NCBI RefSeq assembly: GCF_000507185.2
Contig: NZ_AYTM02000002.1
Span: 3,022,001 to 3,086,000 of the forward strand
Direction: 5' to 3'
From: Pseudomonas syringae KCTC 12500
Lineage (GTDB): Bacteria > Pseudomonadota > Gammaproteobacteria > Pseudomonadales > Pseudomonadaceae
DNA: 64,000 bases
Shown here piece after piece: positions 41,871 through 50,941 of the stretch. The notes beneath the pieces are model-generated. The model was not told the origin of the DNA. It ran no database searches and was given only the letters and a program-made list of their open reading frames with translations. The stretch's first letter is position 1. Every line of letters begins with the position of its first letter. The position numbers and the translations under genes were made by a program.

Positions 41871-42722
41871 ATGGCTAAAATCATCGGCATCATTGTCGTT
41901 CTCGCAAGTGTCATCGGCGGATATGTGCTGTCCCATGGCAAGGTCATGGCGCTGTTCCAACCGTACGAGGTCTTGATTATCGGCGGTGCTGCACTGGGCG
42001 CGTTCCTCCAGGCCAACCCTGGCTACATGTTCATGCACGTGTTCAAGAAGTCGCTGAAGATGTTCGGTTCGCGCTTCACACATGCCTATTACCTCGAAGT
42101 GCTGGGGCTGGTGTACGAAATCCTCAACAAGAGCCGCCGTGAAGGCATGATGGCGATCGAAGGGGATATCGAAGACGCTGCCTCCAGCCCAATCTTCGCC
42201 AAATACCCGGGTGTGCTCAAGGATGAGCGCATGACTGCGTACATCTGCGACTACCTTCGCATCATGTCGTCCGGCAACATGGCTCCCCATGAGCTGGAAG
42301 GTCTGTTCGACATGGAACTGCTGAGCATGAAAGAAGACCTCGAGCATCCATCCCACGCCATTACCGGTATCGCCGACGGTATGCCCGGCTTCGGTATCGT
42401 GGCTGCGGTACTGGGTATCGTGGTGACCATGGCGTCGCTGGGTTCGGGCGACAAGGCTGCGATCGGTATGCACGTAGGTGCGGCGCTGGTCGGTACGTTC
42501 TTCGGTATTCTCGCGGCTTACGGTTTCTTCGGTCCTCTGGCCACCAGCCTTGCGCATGATGCCAAGGAAGAAATGAACGTCTACGAGGCCATCAAGGCGT
42601 CTCTGGTTGCTTCGGCCTCCGGCATGCCGCCTTCGCTGGCTGTCGAGTTCGGCCGCAAGGTTCTCTATCCGCTGCATCGCCCCAGCTTCAGCGAGCTGGA
42701 ACAAGCGGTTCGCGGTCGCTAA
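41871..42722 (+). CDS. motA: flagellar motor stator protein MotA
   Basis: This 283-residue inner-membrane protein has four helices and the MotA signature in the third and fourth (G-M-P-G-F-G-I-V-A-A-V-L-G-I-V-V). With MotB it makes the proton channel that drives the flagellum. The cytoplasmic loop between helices 2 and 3 has charged residues that meet FliG. motB starts three bases after its stop. Pseudomonads usually also carry a second stator set, MotCD, elsewhere. Confidence 0.95.
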   Translation: MAKIIGIIVVLASVIGGYVLSHGKVMALFQPYEVLIIGGAALGAFLQANPGYMFMHVFKKSLKMFGSRFTHAYYLEVLGLVYEILNKSRREGMMAIEGDIEDAASSPIFAKYPGVLKDERMTAYICDYLRIMSSGNMAPHELEGLFDMELLSMKEDLEHPSHAITGIADGMPGFGIVAAVLGIVVTMASLGSGDKAAIGMHVGAALVGTFFGILAAYGFFGPLATSLAHDAKEEMNVYEAIKASLVASASGMPPSLAVEFGRKVLYPLHRPSFSELEQAVRGR

Positions 42723-42725
42723 GTC

Positions 42726-43766
42726 ATGGAAAATAATCAGCCGATTATCATCAAGCGCGTAAAGCGCTTCGGTGGCGGACATCACGGCGGTGCCTGGAAA
42801 ATCGCGTTTGCCGACTTCGCGACCGCGATGATGGCGTTCTTTCTGGTGCTGTGGCTGATGTCGTCTGCCACCCCCGAGCAGTTGCTCGCGGTCGCCGGTT
42901 ATTTCAAAGACCCGGTCGGCTTCTCGGACAGCGGTTCGCCGTATGTGATCGATCTGGGCGGTTCGCCGGAGATGTCGCCAAACCAGACGCTGAACCCTGA
43001 GGTTCAGACCACGCCGTCGCCGGATACGGTGCCGATCGAAGCGGAAAATGCCGAGACCAAGGCTGAAGCAGTGGAGCAAGAGCGTCTGGAGATGCTGCTC
43101 CAGGAACTGCAGAACAAGGTCCAGGAAAATCCGCAACTGCAGAAGTTCAAGGACCAGATTCTGTTCGAGATCACTCAGGACGGGTTGCGTATCCAGATCA
43201 TGGATGCGGAAAACCGGCCGATGTTCGACTCGGGCAGCGCGCGCCTCAAGCCTTATTTCGAAGACATTCTGCTGGCCCTGGCTGACACCATTAAAAGCGT
43301 GCCAAACAAGGTCAGTATCAGCGGCCACACCGATGCAACGCCTTTTGTGGGCAGTGGCGGGTTCGGCAACTGGGAGCTTTCGGCCAACCGTGCGAACGCT
43401 GCACGCCGTGCGCTGGTAGCCGGCACGTATCCGGACTCGCAAGTGGCCAGGGTAGTGGGGTACGCGTCGTCTGCTCTTTATGACCACCAGAACCCGACCA
43501 ACCCGATCAATCGCCGCATCGATATCGTGGTGCTGACCAAAAAGGCCCAACACCGCATCGAGGGCGATCAGAACTCCGGTGGTGCGCCAGTCACACCTGC
43601 CGCGCCAGCGCCTGCGACACCCGCGGCTCCGGCGGTACCTGCTGCTCCGGGGGCTTCGACAGCGGCGCCGCCCGATCCGCAGGCCTACGCCCAGCCGCAC
43701 GAGATCCGCCAGAAGCTGAACATCTTTGACGATGGCAAGTTGCGGGTCGAGCCGGCCCAGAACTGA
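42726..43766 (+). CDS. motB: flagellar motor stator protein MotB
   Basis: This 346-residue protein has one helix with the proton-binding aspartate in F-A-D-F-A-T-A-M-M-A-F-F near residue 35. The OmpA-like peptidoglycan-binding domain (about 170-270) has S-G-H-T-D-A and N-R-R-I-D-I-V. The C-terminal tail (about 280-325) is rich in Ala and Pro, longer than in enteric MotB. It is co-transcribed with motA and ended by a strong hairpin. Confidence 0.94.
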   Translation: MENNQPIIIKRVKRFGGGHHGGAWKIAFADFATAMMAFFLVLWLMSSATPEQLLAVAGYFKDPVGFSDSGSPYVIDLGGSPEMSPNQTLNPEVQTTPSPDTVPIEAENAETKAEAVEQERLEMLLQELQNKVQENPQLQKFKDQILFEITQDGLRIQIMDAENRPMFDSGSARLKPYFEDILLALADTIKSVPNKVSISGHTDATPFVGSGGFGNWELSANRANAARRALVAGTYPDSQVARVVGYASSALYDHQNPTNPINRRIDIVVLTKKAQHRIEGDQNSGGAPVTPAAPAPATPAAPAVPAAPGASTAAPPDPQAYAQPHEIRQKLNIFDDGKLRVEPAQN

Positions 43767-43779
43767 GCGGTAACCGCTA

Positions 43780-43810
43780 CAAAAACGCCGCGATCATCGC
43801 GGCGTTTTTG
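43780..43810. terminator. bidirectional terminator between motB and rsgA
   Basis: CAAAAACGCCGCGAT and its inverse CGCGGCGTTTTTG form a 12-13 bp stem with A and T runs on either side. It serves the convergent motB and rsgA. Confidence 0.88.
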
Positions 43811-43827
43811 CGTGCGGCGTTCGGTCT

Positions 43828-44859
43828 TCAGTAGCTGTCTTGCGGCAGGCTGGCAATGATCGAGCGGTAGCTGTTCATGCGCTGCTGTTGCACACTGCCG
43901 TCCTCAAGACCCTTGAGCAGGGCGCAGCCCGGTTCGCGGTCATGCTTGCAGTCACGAAAGCGGCAGGTACCGATCAGGTCGTTGAACTCGATGAAACCTG
44001 CCTCTACGTCGGCACGACTGACGTGCCCCAGGCCGAACTCCCGGATGCCCGGCGAGTCGATCAGATCGCCGCCGCGCGGGAAGTGGAACAGGCGGGCGGT
44101 GGTCGTGGTGTGTGTGCCCTGACCGGAAACTTCGGACAGCGGACCGACCCGAGTGTCCGTTTCCGGCAACAGGCTGTTGACCAGCGAGGACTTGCCGACG
44201 CCGGACTGGCCGACGAACACGCTGATGTGCCCGTCAAGCTGGCTTTGCAGGCTCTGCATGCCATCACCGTGGTGTGCGGACACTTCCAGCACCGGGTAAC
44301 CCAGCGTGCGGTAGACCGCCAGCAGCGCATTGAGCGCGGGCGCATTCTGTTCGTCGATCAGGTCGGCCTTGTTGAGCAGCAGCAACGGACGAATCCCGGC
44401 ATGCTCGGCGGCCACCAGATAGCGGTCGATCAGGTTGGCGTGCGGCTCGGGCATCGGCGCGAAGACGATCACGATCAGGTCGACGTTGGCAGCCACAGGC
44501 TTGAGCTGGCCGCGTGAATCCGGGCGGCGCAGTTCGGTGGTGCGAGGCAATTGCGCGACGATGACGCCAATGCCCTGATTGCCGGCGCGCCATACCACGC
44601 GATCACCGGTCACCAATGCAGGCAGGTTGGCGCGCAGGTGGCAGCGAAAGACCTGACCGGTCGCTTCGCCTTCCTGGGCCTCGACTTCGACTTGCACGCC
44701 GAAGTGAGCGATCACCAGGCCCGTCTGCTCGGGGCCGAGGTCGCCACCCTCAAGTGTTTCAAGCGTAGCGGACTCGCGTTTTGCCGCGCGGGCAGCACGC
44801 TCGCCCTGAATTTTTTCGATGCGCCAGTTCTGACGACGATTGAGTTGGCGTTTGGCCAT
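43828..44859 (-). CDS. rsgA: ribosome small-subunit GTPase RsgA
   Basis: This 343-residue circularly permuted GTPase helps late 30S maturation. The N-terminal OB fold is followed by G4 (L-N-K-A-D-L), then G1 ([10 protein letters not shown]) and G3 (D-S-P-G), in that order. The zinc site near the end is [14 protein letters not shown]. It is divergent from orn, as in many gammaproteobacteria. Confidence 0.94.
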   Translation of the reverse strand: MAKRQLNRRQNWRIEKIQGERAARAAKRESATLETLEGGDLGPEQTGLVIAHFGVQVEVEAQEGEATGQVFRCHLRANLPALVTGDRVVWRAGNQGIGVIVAQLPRTTELRRPDSRGQLKPVAANVDLIVIVFAPMPEPHANLIDRYLVAAEHAGIRPLLLLNKADLIDEQNAPALNALLAVYRTLGYPVLEVSAHHGDGMQSLQSQLDGHISVFVGQSGVGKSSLVNSLLPETDTRVGPLSEVSGQGTHTTTTARLFHFPRGGDLIDSPGIREFGLGHVSRADVEAGFIEFNDLIGTCRFRDCKHDREPGCALLKGLEDGSVQQQRMNSYRSIIASLPQDSY

Positions 44860-44967
44860 GGGTGTTCCGATGTGATGTAACCGATGAATTAGGCAGTACG
44901 ATGGATCGGCAGGAGTCTAGCACGGCAGGGTGAGCTAAACTGCGCGCCTACGCTGAGGAGTCGACAC

Positions 44968-45504
44968 ATGCAGAACAAGCAGAACCTGATCTGGATCGAT
45001 CTGGAAATGACCGGTCTGGACCCTGATACCGATGTCATTATCGAAATGGCCACGATCATCACCGATAGCGAGCTGAACACCCTGGCCGAAGGTCCGGTGA
45101 TCGCTGTGCATCAGAGCGACGAGACGCTGGCGAAAATGGACGAGTGGAACACTCGCCAGCACGGCGGTTCTGGCCTGACCCAGCGCGTGCGGGAAAGTAC
45201 CGTCAGCTTGGCTGAAGCCGAGGCGCAGACCCTTGAGTTCATTAAACTGTGGGTGCCAGAGCGCAGTTCGCCGATCTGCGGCAACAGCATCTGCCAGGAT
45301 CGCCGCTTCCTGTATCGTCACATGCCGACGCTGGAAAACTACTTCCACTACCGCAACCTGGATGTCTCGACCCTCAAGGAACTGGCTGCGCGCTGGTCTC
45401 CCGAGCTGAAATTCAAGAAAGGCAGCACCCACCTGGCGCTCGACGACATCCGCGAGTCGATTGCCGAGCTGCGCTTTTATCGTGAGCACTTCATCAAGGC
45501 CTGA
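44968..45504 (+). CDS. orn: oligoribonuclease
   Basis: This 178-residue DEDDh exonuclease removes nucleotides from 2-5-mer RNA and degrades pGpG from c-di-GMP turnover. The acid set is visible: W-I-D-L-E-M-T-G-L near residue 9, I-C-x-N-S-I-x-Q-D-R near 107 and H-L-A-L-D-D-I near 157. GAGGAG lies upstream of the ATG. Confidence 0.95.
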   Translation: MQNKQNLIWIDLEMTGLDPDTDVIIEMATIITDSELNTLAEGPVIAVHQSDETLAKMDEWNTRQHGGSGLTQRVRESTVSLAEAEAQTLEFIKLWVPERSSPICGNSICQDRRFLYRHMPTLENYFHYRNLDVSTLKELAARWSPELKFKKGSTHLALDDIRESIAELRFYREHFIKA

Positions 45505-45600
45505 TCGAGACTCGCGCGTGCAGTGAATAATCTTCGCTGCACTCTTTCAGTGCGTTGGTCGGCTGGTTAGACTGCGCGCCTTTGTCGCAGAGTCCCCGCC

Positions 45601-46212
45601 ATGTTGCTGATGCTTTATCTGATCGCTATCACTGCTGAAGCCATGACGGGAGCCCTGTCTGCAGGGCGGCGCGGGATGGACTGGTTCGGCGTGGTGCTGA
45701 TTGCCTGCGTCACGGCGCTGGGGGGCGGGTCGGTGCGCGACGTGCTGATTGGTCATTACCCGCTGACCTGGGTCAAGCACCCGGAGTATCTGGTTCTGAC
45801 CAGTGTGGCGGCGCTGGTGACGATCTTCATCGCGCCATTGATGCGTCACCTGCGCTCACTGTTTCTGGTGCTCGACGCACTGGGGCTGGTGGCCTTTACC
45901 CTGATCGGCTGCATGACCGCGCTGGAGGCCGGGCACGGTCTGCTGATCGCGTCAGTCTGCGGCGTGATCACCGGGGTTTTCGGTGGCATCCTGCGTGACA
46001 TCTTCTGCAACGACATCCCGCTGATCTTCCGCCGCGAGCTGTACGCCAGCGTGTCGTTTCTGGCCGCATGGTGTTTTCTGCTGTGCCAGTACCTGCAGTT
46101 GCCGAACGAGCAAGCGGTGCTGATCACCCTGTTCGGCGGCCTGCTGCTGCGCCTCCTGGCGATTCGTTTCCGCTGGGAAATGCCCAAGTTTGTCTATAAA
46201 GACGAGCCTTGA
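45601..46212 (+). CDS. TRIC-family cation channel / UPF0126 membrane protein
   Basis: This 203-residue protein has seven hydrophobic segments and the tandem TRIC motifs G-G-G-S-V-R-D and G-G-I-L-R-D, each followed by a P-L or I-P-L-I-F-R-R-E. Bacterial homologues are trimeric potassium/cation channels. The physiological role is not known. It sits alone between orn and the REP region. Confidence 0.82.
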   Translation: MLLMLYLIAITAEAMTGALSAGRRGMDWFGVVLIACVTALGGGSVRDVLIGHYPLTWVKHPEYLVLTSVAALVTIFIAPLMRHLRSLFLVLDALGLVAFTLIGCMTALEAGHGLLIASVCGVITGVFGGILRDIFCNDIPLIFRRELYASVSFLAAWCFLLCQYLQLPNEQAVLITLFGGLLLRLLAIRFRWEMPKFVYKDEP

Positions 46213-46284
46213 AGAGGGGAGAAGGCCACGAGCGGCATGCCCAAGCTAGTCTTGTGGGAGGCAATGTTGTTCAGTCATAACCAT

Positions 46285-46390
46285 GTAGGAGCGAGCCGGG
46301 CTACGCTTCGCTTGCTCGCGAAGGCTGACTGACAGAGGCATAAATCTCCGGCGATTGTCCCTGCCTCTTCGCGAGCAGTTGGCTCCCACA
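46285..46390. repeat. REP pair (BIME-like)
   Basis: It has a GTAGGAGCGAG...CTCGCGAAGG half and, about 50 bases later, its inverse CTTCGCGAGC...GGCTCCCAC. No gene lies between the TRIC channel gene and queG. Confidence 0.8.
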
Positions 46391-46410
46391 GGAATATCCA
46401 GGGGGTACCT

Positions 46411-47499
46411 TTAAAGCGGCGCCACGCCGTGCCTCTGCAGCGCCCATTCCACATGTTCCCTGACCAGTTCCGAAGGATAGTCGCGCCGTGCTTGCAGGGC
46501 CTCGATCACCGGGATGGTAGAGGGCGCATTGCCCAGCCCCACGGCCAGGTTGCGTAGCCAGCGCTCATAACCTGCCCGGCGCAGTGGCGAGCCTTCGGTG
46601 CTGCCGAGGAATTTCTCTTCATCCCAGAGGAACAGCTCGGCCAGCCCGGCGTTGTCCAGATTATGACGCGGCTGAAAGTCGCTCTGCTCGGTTGGCCGGG
46701 CGAAGCGGTTCCACGGGCAGACGATCTGGCAATCATCGCACCCGAACACCCGGTTGCCGATCAATGGCCGCAGCTCTTCGGGGATCGCCGTCTTCAGCTC
46801 GATGGTCAGATAGGAAATGCAGCGCCGCGCGTCCAGCACGTAAGGGCCGATAAACGCGGCGGTCGGGCAGATGTCCAGGCAGGCTGTACAGCGACCGCAA
46901 TGTTCGGTCGCATGGGGCGCATCCACCGGCAACGGGATATCGACAAACAGCTCGCCGAGAAAGAAGAAGCTGCCCGCCTTGCGGTTGAGCACCAGCGTGT
47001 TCTTGCCGATCCAGCCCAGCCCGGCCTGTTCGGCGATGGCCTTTTCCAGCACAGGCGCGCTGTCCACGAAGGCCCTAAAGCCAAACGGTCCGATGGCCTG
47101 CTGAATACGCTCGGCCAGTTGCTGCAGGCGCTTGCGGATGAGTTTGTGATAATCACGGCCCAGCGCGTAGCGTGAGACATAGGCTTTTTCCGGCTCGGTC
47201 AGGCGCTGCGCCATCTCGGTGTCGCCCGGCAGATAATCCATGCGCAGCGACACCACGCGCAGCGTTCCCGGCACCAGCTCATCGGGGTGGGAACGTTTGC
47301 TGCCATGGGCTGCCATATAGTCCATTTCCCCGTGATAGCCTGCATCGAGCCAGCGTTGCAGATGCTGCTCGTGCTCTGCCAGGTCCAGGCCGCTGATCCC
47401 GACTTCCTGAAAGCCCAACTCACGCCCCCACGCCTTGATTGAAACGGCAAGGGCGGCAAGATCATCGGAAGTGGGAACTACAGCAGTAATAGCGGACAT
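46411..47499 (-). CDS. queG: epoxyqueuosine reductase QueG
   Basis: The protein has 362 residues from the ATG at 47499. It reduces epoxyqueuosine to queuosine in tRNA using cobalamin and two iron-sulfur clusters. The ferredoxin-like cluster motifs are C-G-R-C-T-A-C-L-D-I-C-P near residue 193 and C-D-D-C-Q-I-V-C-P-W near residue 244. A C-terminal HEAT-like region follows. The longer upstream reading runs across the divergent nnr promoter and is rejected. Confidence 0.93.
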   Translation of the reverse strand: MSAITAVVPTSDDLAALAVSIKAWGRELGFQEVGISGLDLAEHEQHLQRWLDAGYHGEMDYMAAHGSKRSHPDELVPGTLRVVSLRMDYLPGDTEMAQRLTEPEKAYVSRYALGRDYHKLIRKRLQQLAERIQQAIGPFGFRAFVDSAPVLEKAIAEQAGLGWIGKNTLVLNRKAGSFFFLGELFVDIPLPVDAPHATEHCGRCTACLDICPTAAFIGPYVLDARRCISYLTIELKTAIPEELRPLIGNRVFGCDDCQIVCPWNRFARPTEQSDFQPRHNLDNAGLAELFLWDEEKFLGSTEGSPLRRAGYERWLRNLAVGLGNAPSTIPVIEALQARRDYPSELVREHVEWALQRHGVAPL

Positions 47500-47528
47500 G
47501 CGCAGAGAGAAACCGGGGCCAAGGTGCG

Positions 47529-47534
47529 TATAAT
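47529..47534 (+). promoter_or_regulatory. -10 box for nnr
   Basis: A perfect TATAAT, 29 bases ahead of the ATG at 47563. Its place inside the longer possible reading of nnr (GTG at 47524) argues for the later start. No clear -35 box is seen. Confidence 0.6.
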
Positions 47535-47562
47535 TCTGCCAGACATCGGAGCCCATAGACGC

Positions 47563-49053
47563 ATGTTCGACACTAAACCTCATTTACCCGACGCGCTGTA
47601 CAGCGCTGCGCAGGTCCGCGACCTCGACGCACGGCTGATTGCGGCCGGTACACCCGGCCTGGAATTGATGCTGCGTGCTGCGCAAGCGTTGTGGCACACC
47701 TTGCTTCGGCGCTGGCCGGAGGCCAACGAGCTGACCGTCTTGACCGGGCGTGGCAACAACGCCGGTGACGGGTATCTGGTGGCTGCCATGGCGCACAAGG
47801 CCGGCTGGCAGGTCAGGGTGCTGGCCGTCGGCGATCCGGCCGCACTGACGGGGGATGCCGCGGCGGCGCATGCTGCGGCTTTCGGTATTGATATTCAGGC
47901 ATGGGCCGGGCAGCCGCTGGCCGGTGTGGTGCTGGATGCCTTGCTCGGCACCGGGCTCGAAGGCAAGGTGCGCGAGCCCTATGTCTCGGCCATCAACGCT
48001 ATCAACGACAGTGGTCTGCCCGTCGTGGCGGTGGATATTCCGTCTGGCTTGAGCGCAGATACCGGCCAGACGTTGGGTGTCGCGGTGCGTGCCGATGTGA
48101 CCGTTACGTTCATCGGCCTCAAAGTGGGGTTGTTGACGGGCGATGCGGCGGATCTGGTAGGTGAGCTGATTTTCGACGACCTGCGTACAGACCCGGCGTT
48201 GGTGGCGCAGGCGCCGTTCAGTGCGAAGCGCCTCGATAAACACAACCTGCCGCAACTGGCAGCACGCCCGCGAACCGCCCATAAAGGTATGTTTGGCCGG
48301 GTGCTGGTCATCGGTGGCGATCACGGTTTTGGTGGCGCAGCGTTGCTCAGCGCCGAAAGCGCCCTGCGCAGCGGTGCAGGCATGCTGACGCTGGCGACAA
48401 GGCCCGAACATGTTCCGGCCGCCCTGACGCGCATGCCGGAGATCATGAGCGCGGCGATTCATTCGGCCAACCAGCTGATGGGCTTGATCGAGCCAGCCAG
48501 CGTGTTGGTGGTCGGTCCCGGACTGGGGCAGGCGGCCTGGGGGCGCAGCCTGCTGTCGGCGGCTGCCAATGCGGATCGTCCGCAGGTGTGGGACGCCGAT
48601 GCGCTGAACATGCTGGCCGCCGGGCTGGTCAGCCTGCCCAAAGGCAGTGTCATCACCCCGCATCCGGGCGAGGCGGCGCGGTTGCTGGGCGTGGGCATCA
48701 AGGACGTTCAGGCTGACCGGGCTGCTGCAGTGCGGGCGCTGGCGCGTAAATTCGATACGGTTTGTGTGCTCAAGGGCTCCGGCAGCCTGATTGCCGATGC
48801 GAGCGGGCAACTGGCGCTGTGCGACCGCGGTCATCCGGCCATGGCCACCGCGGGGCTGGGTGACGTGCTGGCCGGATTGACCGGCGCGCTGATGGCGCAG
48901 CATCTCAAGCCGTTCGACGCGGCCTGTCTGGCCGTGTGGCTCCACGCAAGCGCCGGTCAGAAAGTCGGTGAGTGCGGTCGAGGGCTGGCCGCCAGCGATA
49001 TTATTCCTGCCATTCGTCAGTTATTGGAGGAGCTGCAACCGTGTCTGATTTAA
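47563..49053 (+). CDS. nnr: bifunctional NAD(P)H-hydrate epimerase/dehydratase
   Basis: This protein of about 496 residues repairs hydrated NADH and NADPH. The N-terminal YjeF_N epimerase (about 15-215) shows G-R-G-N-N-A-G-D-G-Y and D-A-L-L-G-T-G-L. The C-terminal carbohydrate-kinase-like dehydratase (about 230-490) has G-G-D-H-G-F-G-G-A and the catalytic G-T/L-G-D-V-L-A-G region. It overlaps tsaE by 13 bases and leads the nnr-tsaE-amiB-mutL-miaA-hfq-hflXKC run. Confidence 0.93.
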   Translation: MFDTKPHLPDALYSAAQVRDLDARLIAAGTPGLELMLRAAQALWHTLLRRWPEANELTVLTGRGNNAGDGYLVAAMAHKAGWQVRVLAVGDPAALTGDAAAAHAAAFGIDIQAWAGQPLAGVVLDALLGTGLEGKVREPYVSAINAINDSGLPVVAVDIPSGLSADTGQTLGVAVRADVTVTFIGLKVGLLTGDAADLVGELIFDDLRTDPALVAQAPFSAKRLDKHNLPQLAARPRTAHKGMFGRVLVIGGDHGFGGAALLSAESALRSGAGMLTLATRPEHVPAALTRMPEIMSAAIHSANQLMGLIEPASVLVVGPGLGQAAWGRSLLSAAANADRPQVWDADALNMLAAGLVSLPKGSVITPHPGEAARLLGVGIKDVQADRAAAVRALARKFDTVCVLKGSGSLIADASGQLALCDRGHPAMATAGLGDVLAGLTGALMAQHLKPFDAACLAVWLHASAGQKVGECGRGLAASDIIPAIRQLLEELQPCLI

Positions 49054-49511
49054 CGCTGCATGTGGTGGGCGAAGAGGCAATGATGGATTTTGGTGCACGT
49101 CTGGCCAAGGTCACTGAAGGCCTTGGCGTCATCTTTCTGGATGGCGATCTGGGCGCTGGAAAAACCACGCTTTCGCGGGGATTGATTCGCGGCTTCGGGC
49201 ATGTCGGGGCCGTCAAGAGTCCTACTTTTACGCTGGTCGAACCTTACGAAATCGGCGCGATAAAGGTGTTTCACTTTGACCTTTACCGGCTGGTCGATCC
49301 GGAAGAACTCGAGTACATGGGCGTGCGTGATTACTTCGACGGCGACGCACTTTGTCTGATTGAATGGCCCCAGCGTGGTGCAGGCTTTTTGCCAAAGCCT
49401 GACCTGACCATTACCATTGGGCCGCACGGAGAAGGTCGGTCCGTGATATTGAGCCCGCTGGGCTCGCGTGGCGAACGTTGGTGTGCCACTTTGGCTTTGG
49501 AATTCAAATAG
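49041..49511 (+). CDS. tsaE: tRNA threonylcarbamoyladenosine biosynthesis ATPase TsaE
   Basis: This 156-residue P-loop protein works with TsaD and TsaB to make the t6A base next to the anticodon. The Walker A motif is L-G-A-G-K-T-T-L and the Walker-B-like D-L-Y-R is near residue 85. A GTG start at 49041 has a near-perfect GGAGGAG upstream. Its start lies inside the end of nnr. Confidence 0.94.
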   Translation: MSDLTLHVVGEEAMMDFGARLAKVTEGLGVIFLDGDLGAGKTTLSRGLIRGFGHVGAVKSPTFTLVEPYEIGAIKVFHFDLYRLVDPEELEYMGVRDYFDGDALCLIEWPQRGAGFLPKPDLTITIGPHGEGRSVILSPLGSRGERWCATLALEFK

Positions 49512-49525
49512 ATATGGGGTTAGGT

Positions 49526-50941
49526 ATGCGCATGCGCGCGCTGGTTACTGTAGTTGGTCTGCTGTTGATGGCCCTGGCTGTCGAGGCGGTTGCCGCTACG
49601 CAAGTACGAAGTGTCCGCTTATGGCGTGCGCCGGATAACACTCGTCTGGTCTTCGACCTGACTGGGCCGGTCCAGCACAGCCTGTTTACCCTGACTTCGC
49701 CTGACCGTCTGGTGATCGATATCAATGGTGCGACGCTTGGCGGCCCCTTGAACGTACCGACGGCCAATACGCCGATCAGCAGCATGCGTTCTGCGCAGCG
49801 CACGCCTACCGACCTGCGCGTGGTCATCGACCTGAAAAAGGGTGTGACCCCGAAGAGCTTCACGCTGGCGCCTAATCAGCAATACGGCAACCGTCTGGTG
49901 GTCGACCTGTACGACAACGCCGCCGATGCCAATCCGACACCTGTGATTCCCGACACCGCAGCCAACACCGCGCCCGCGGTTCCGGTCAGCCCGGCCAAGC
50001 CTGAAATCAAGCTGACCCCGGTGCCGAACGGCAAGCGCGACATCGTCGTGGTGATCGATGCCGGGCACGGCGGGGAAGACCCTGGTGCCTCGGGCGGTGC
50101 CGGTCAGAAAGAGAAAAACGTGGTGCTGTCGATTGCCAAGGAGTTGCAGCGCCAGGTGAATGCCGAGAAAGGCTACCGCGCCGAACTCACGCGCACCGGC
50201 GACTACTTTATTCCGTTGCGAAAACGTACCGAGATCGCCCGTTCCAAGGGTGCCGATCTGTTTGTGTCGATCCACGCCGACGCCGCGCCGTCCTCCGCTG
50301 CGTTCGGCGCATCTGTGTTTGCCTTGTCCGATCGGGGGGCTACTTCCGAAACCGCACGCTGGCTGGCGGACAGTGAAAACCGTTCCGACCTGATTGGTGG
50401 TGCCGGCGCGGTCAGCCTCGACGACAAGGACCGCATGCTCGCGGGCGTGTTGCTGGACCTGTCCATGACCGCGTCGCTGTCTTCGAGCCTGAACGTTGGC
50501 CAAAAGGTATTGAGCAATATTGGCCGCGTGACCTCGCTGCACAAGTCACGTGTCGAGCAGGCGGGCTTCATGGTGCTCAAGTCGCCGGATATTCCGTCGA
50601 TTCTGGTGGAAACCGGCTTTATCTCCAACGCCAATGAGGCCAACAAGCTCGGTTCTGCGTCGCATCAACAGGCGCTGGCGCGTTCGATCACGTCGGGCGT
50701 CAAACAGTTCTTCCAGCAGAACCCGCCGCAGGGCACCTATATCGCCTGGCTGCGTGATAACGGCAAGCTGGCCCAGGGGCCGCGCAATCACGTCGTTCGT
50801 TCCGGCGAAACCCTGGCCATGCTCGCCGCGCGCTACGACATGAACATCGCCACTTTGCGCAGCGCCAACAATCTGAAGTCCGATGAATTGAAGATCGGCC
50901 AGGATCTGCGTATTCCAAGTTCCGAGGTGGCGACTCAGTAA
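49526..50941 (+). CDS. amiB: N-acetylmuramoyl-L-alanine amidase AmiB
   Basis: This protein of about 471 residues is exported by a signal peptide ([13 protein letters not shown]). An AMIN domain (about 28-130) targets the division site. The Amidase_3 zinc domain has [12 protein letters not shown] near 176, S-I-H-A-D-A-A near 250 and the catalytic E in V-E-T-G-F-I near 366. A C-terminal LysM domain (about 420-465) binds peptidoglycan. It splits septal peptidoglycan. ATG at 49526 is preferred; 49514 is possible. Confidence 0.92.
   Translation: MRMRALVTVVGLLLMALAVEAVAATQVRSVRLWRAPDNTRLVFDLTGPVQHSLFTLTSPDRLVIDINGATLGGPLNVPTANTPISSMRSAQRTPTDLRVVIDLKKGVTPKSFTLAPNQQYGNRLVVDLYDNAADANPTPVIPDTAANTAPAVPVSPAKPEIKLTPVPNGKRDIVVVIDAGHGGEDPGASGGAGQKEKNVVLSIAKELQRQVNAEKGYRAELTRTGDYFIPLRKRTEIARSKGADLFVSIHADAAPSSAAFGASVFALSDRGATSETARWLADSENRSDLIGGAGAVSLDDKDRMLAGVLLDLSMTASLSSSLNVGQKVLSNIGRVTSLHKSRVEQAGFMVLKSPDIPSILVETGFISNANEANKLGSASHQQALARSITSGVKQFFQQNPPQGTYIAWLRDNGKLAQGPRNHVVRSGETLAMLAARYDMNIATLRSANNLKSDELKIGQDLRIPSSEVATQ

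Noticed and set aside
41793..43700. 635-codon minus-strand open frame opposite motA and motB
   Set aside because: Antisense shadow; repetitive Arg/His composition and no start context.
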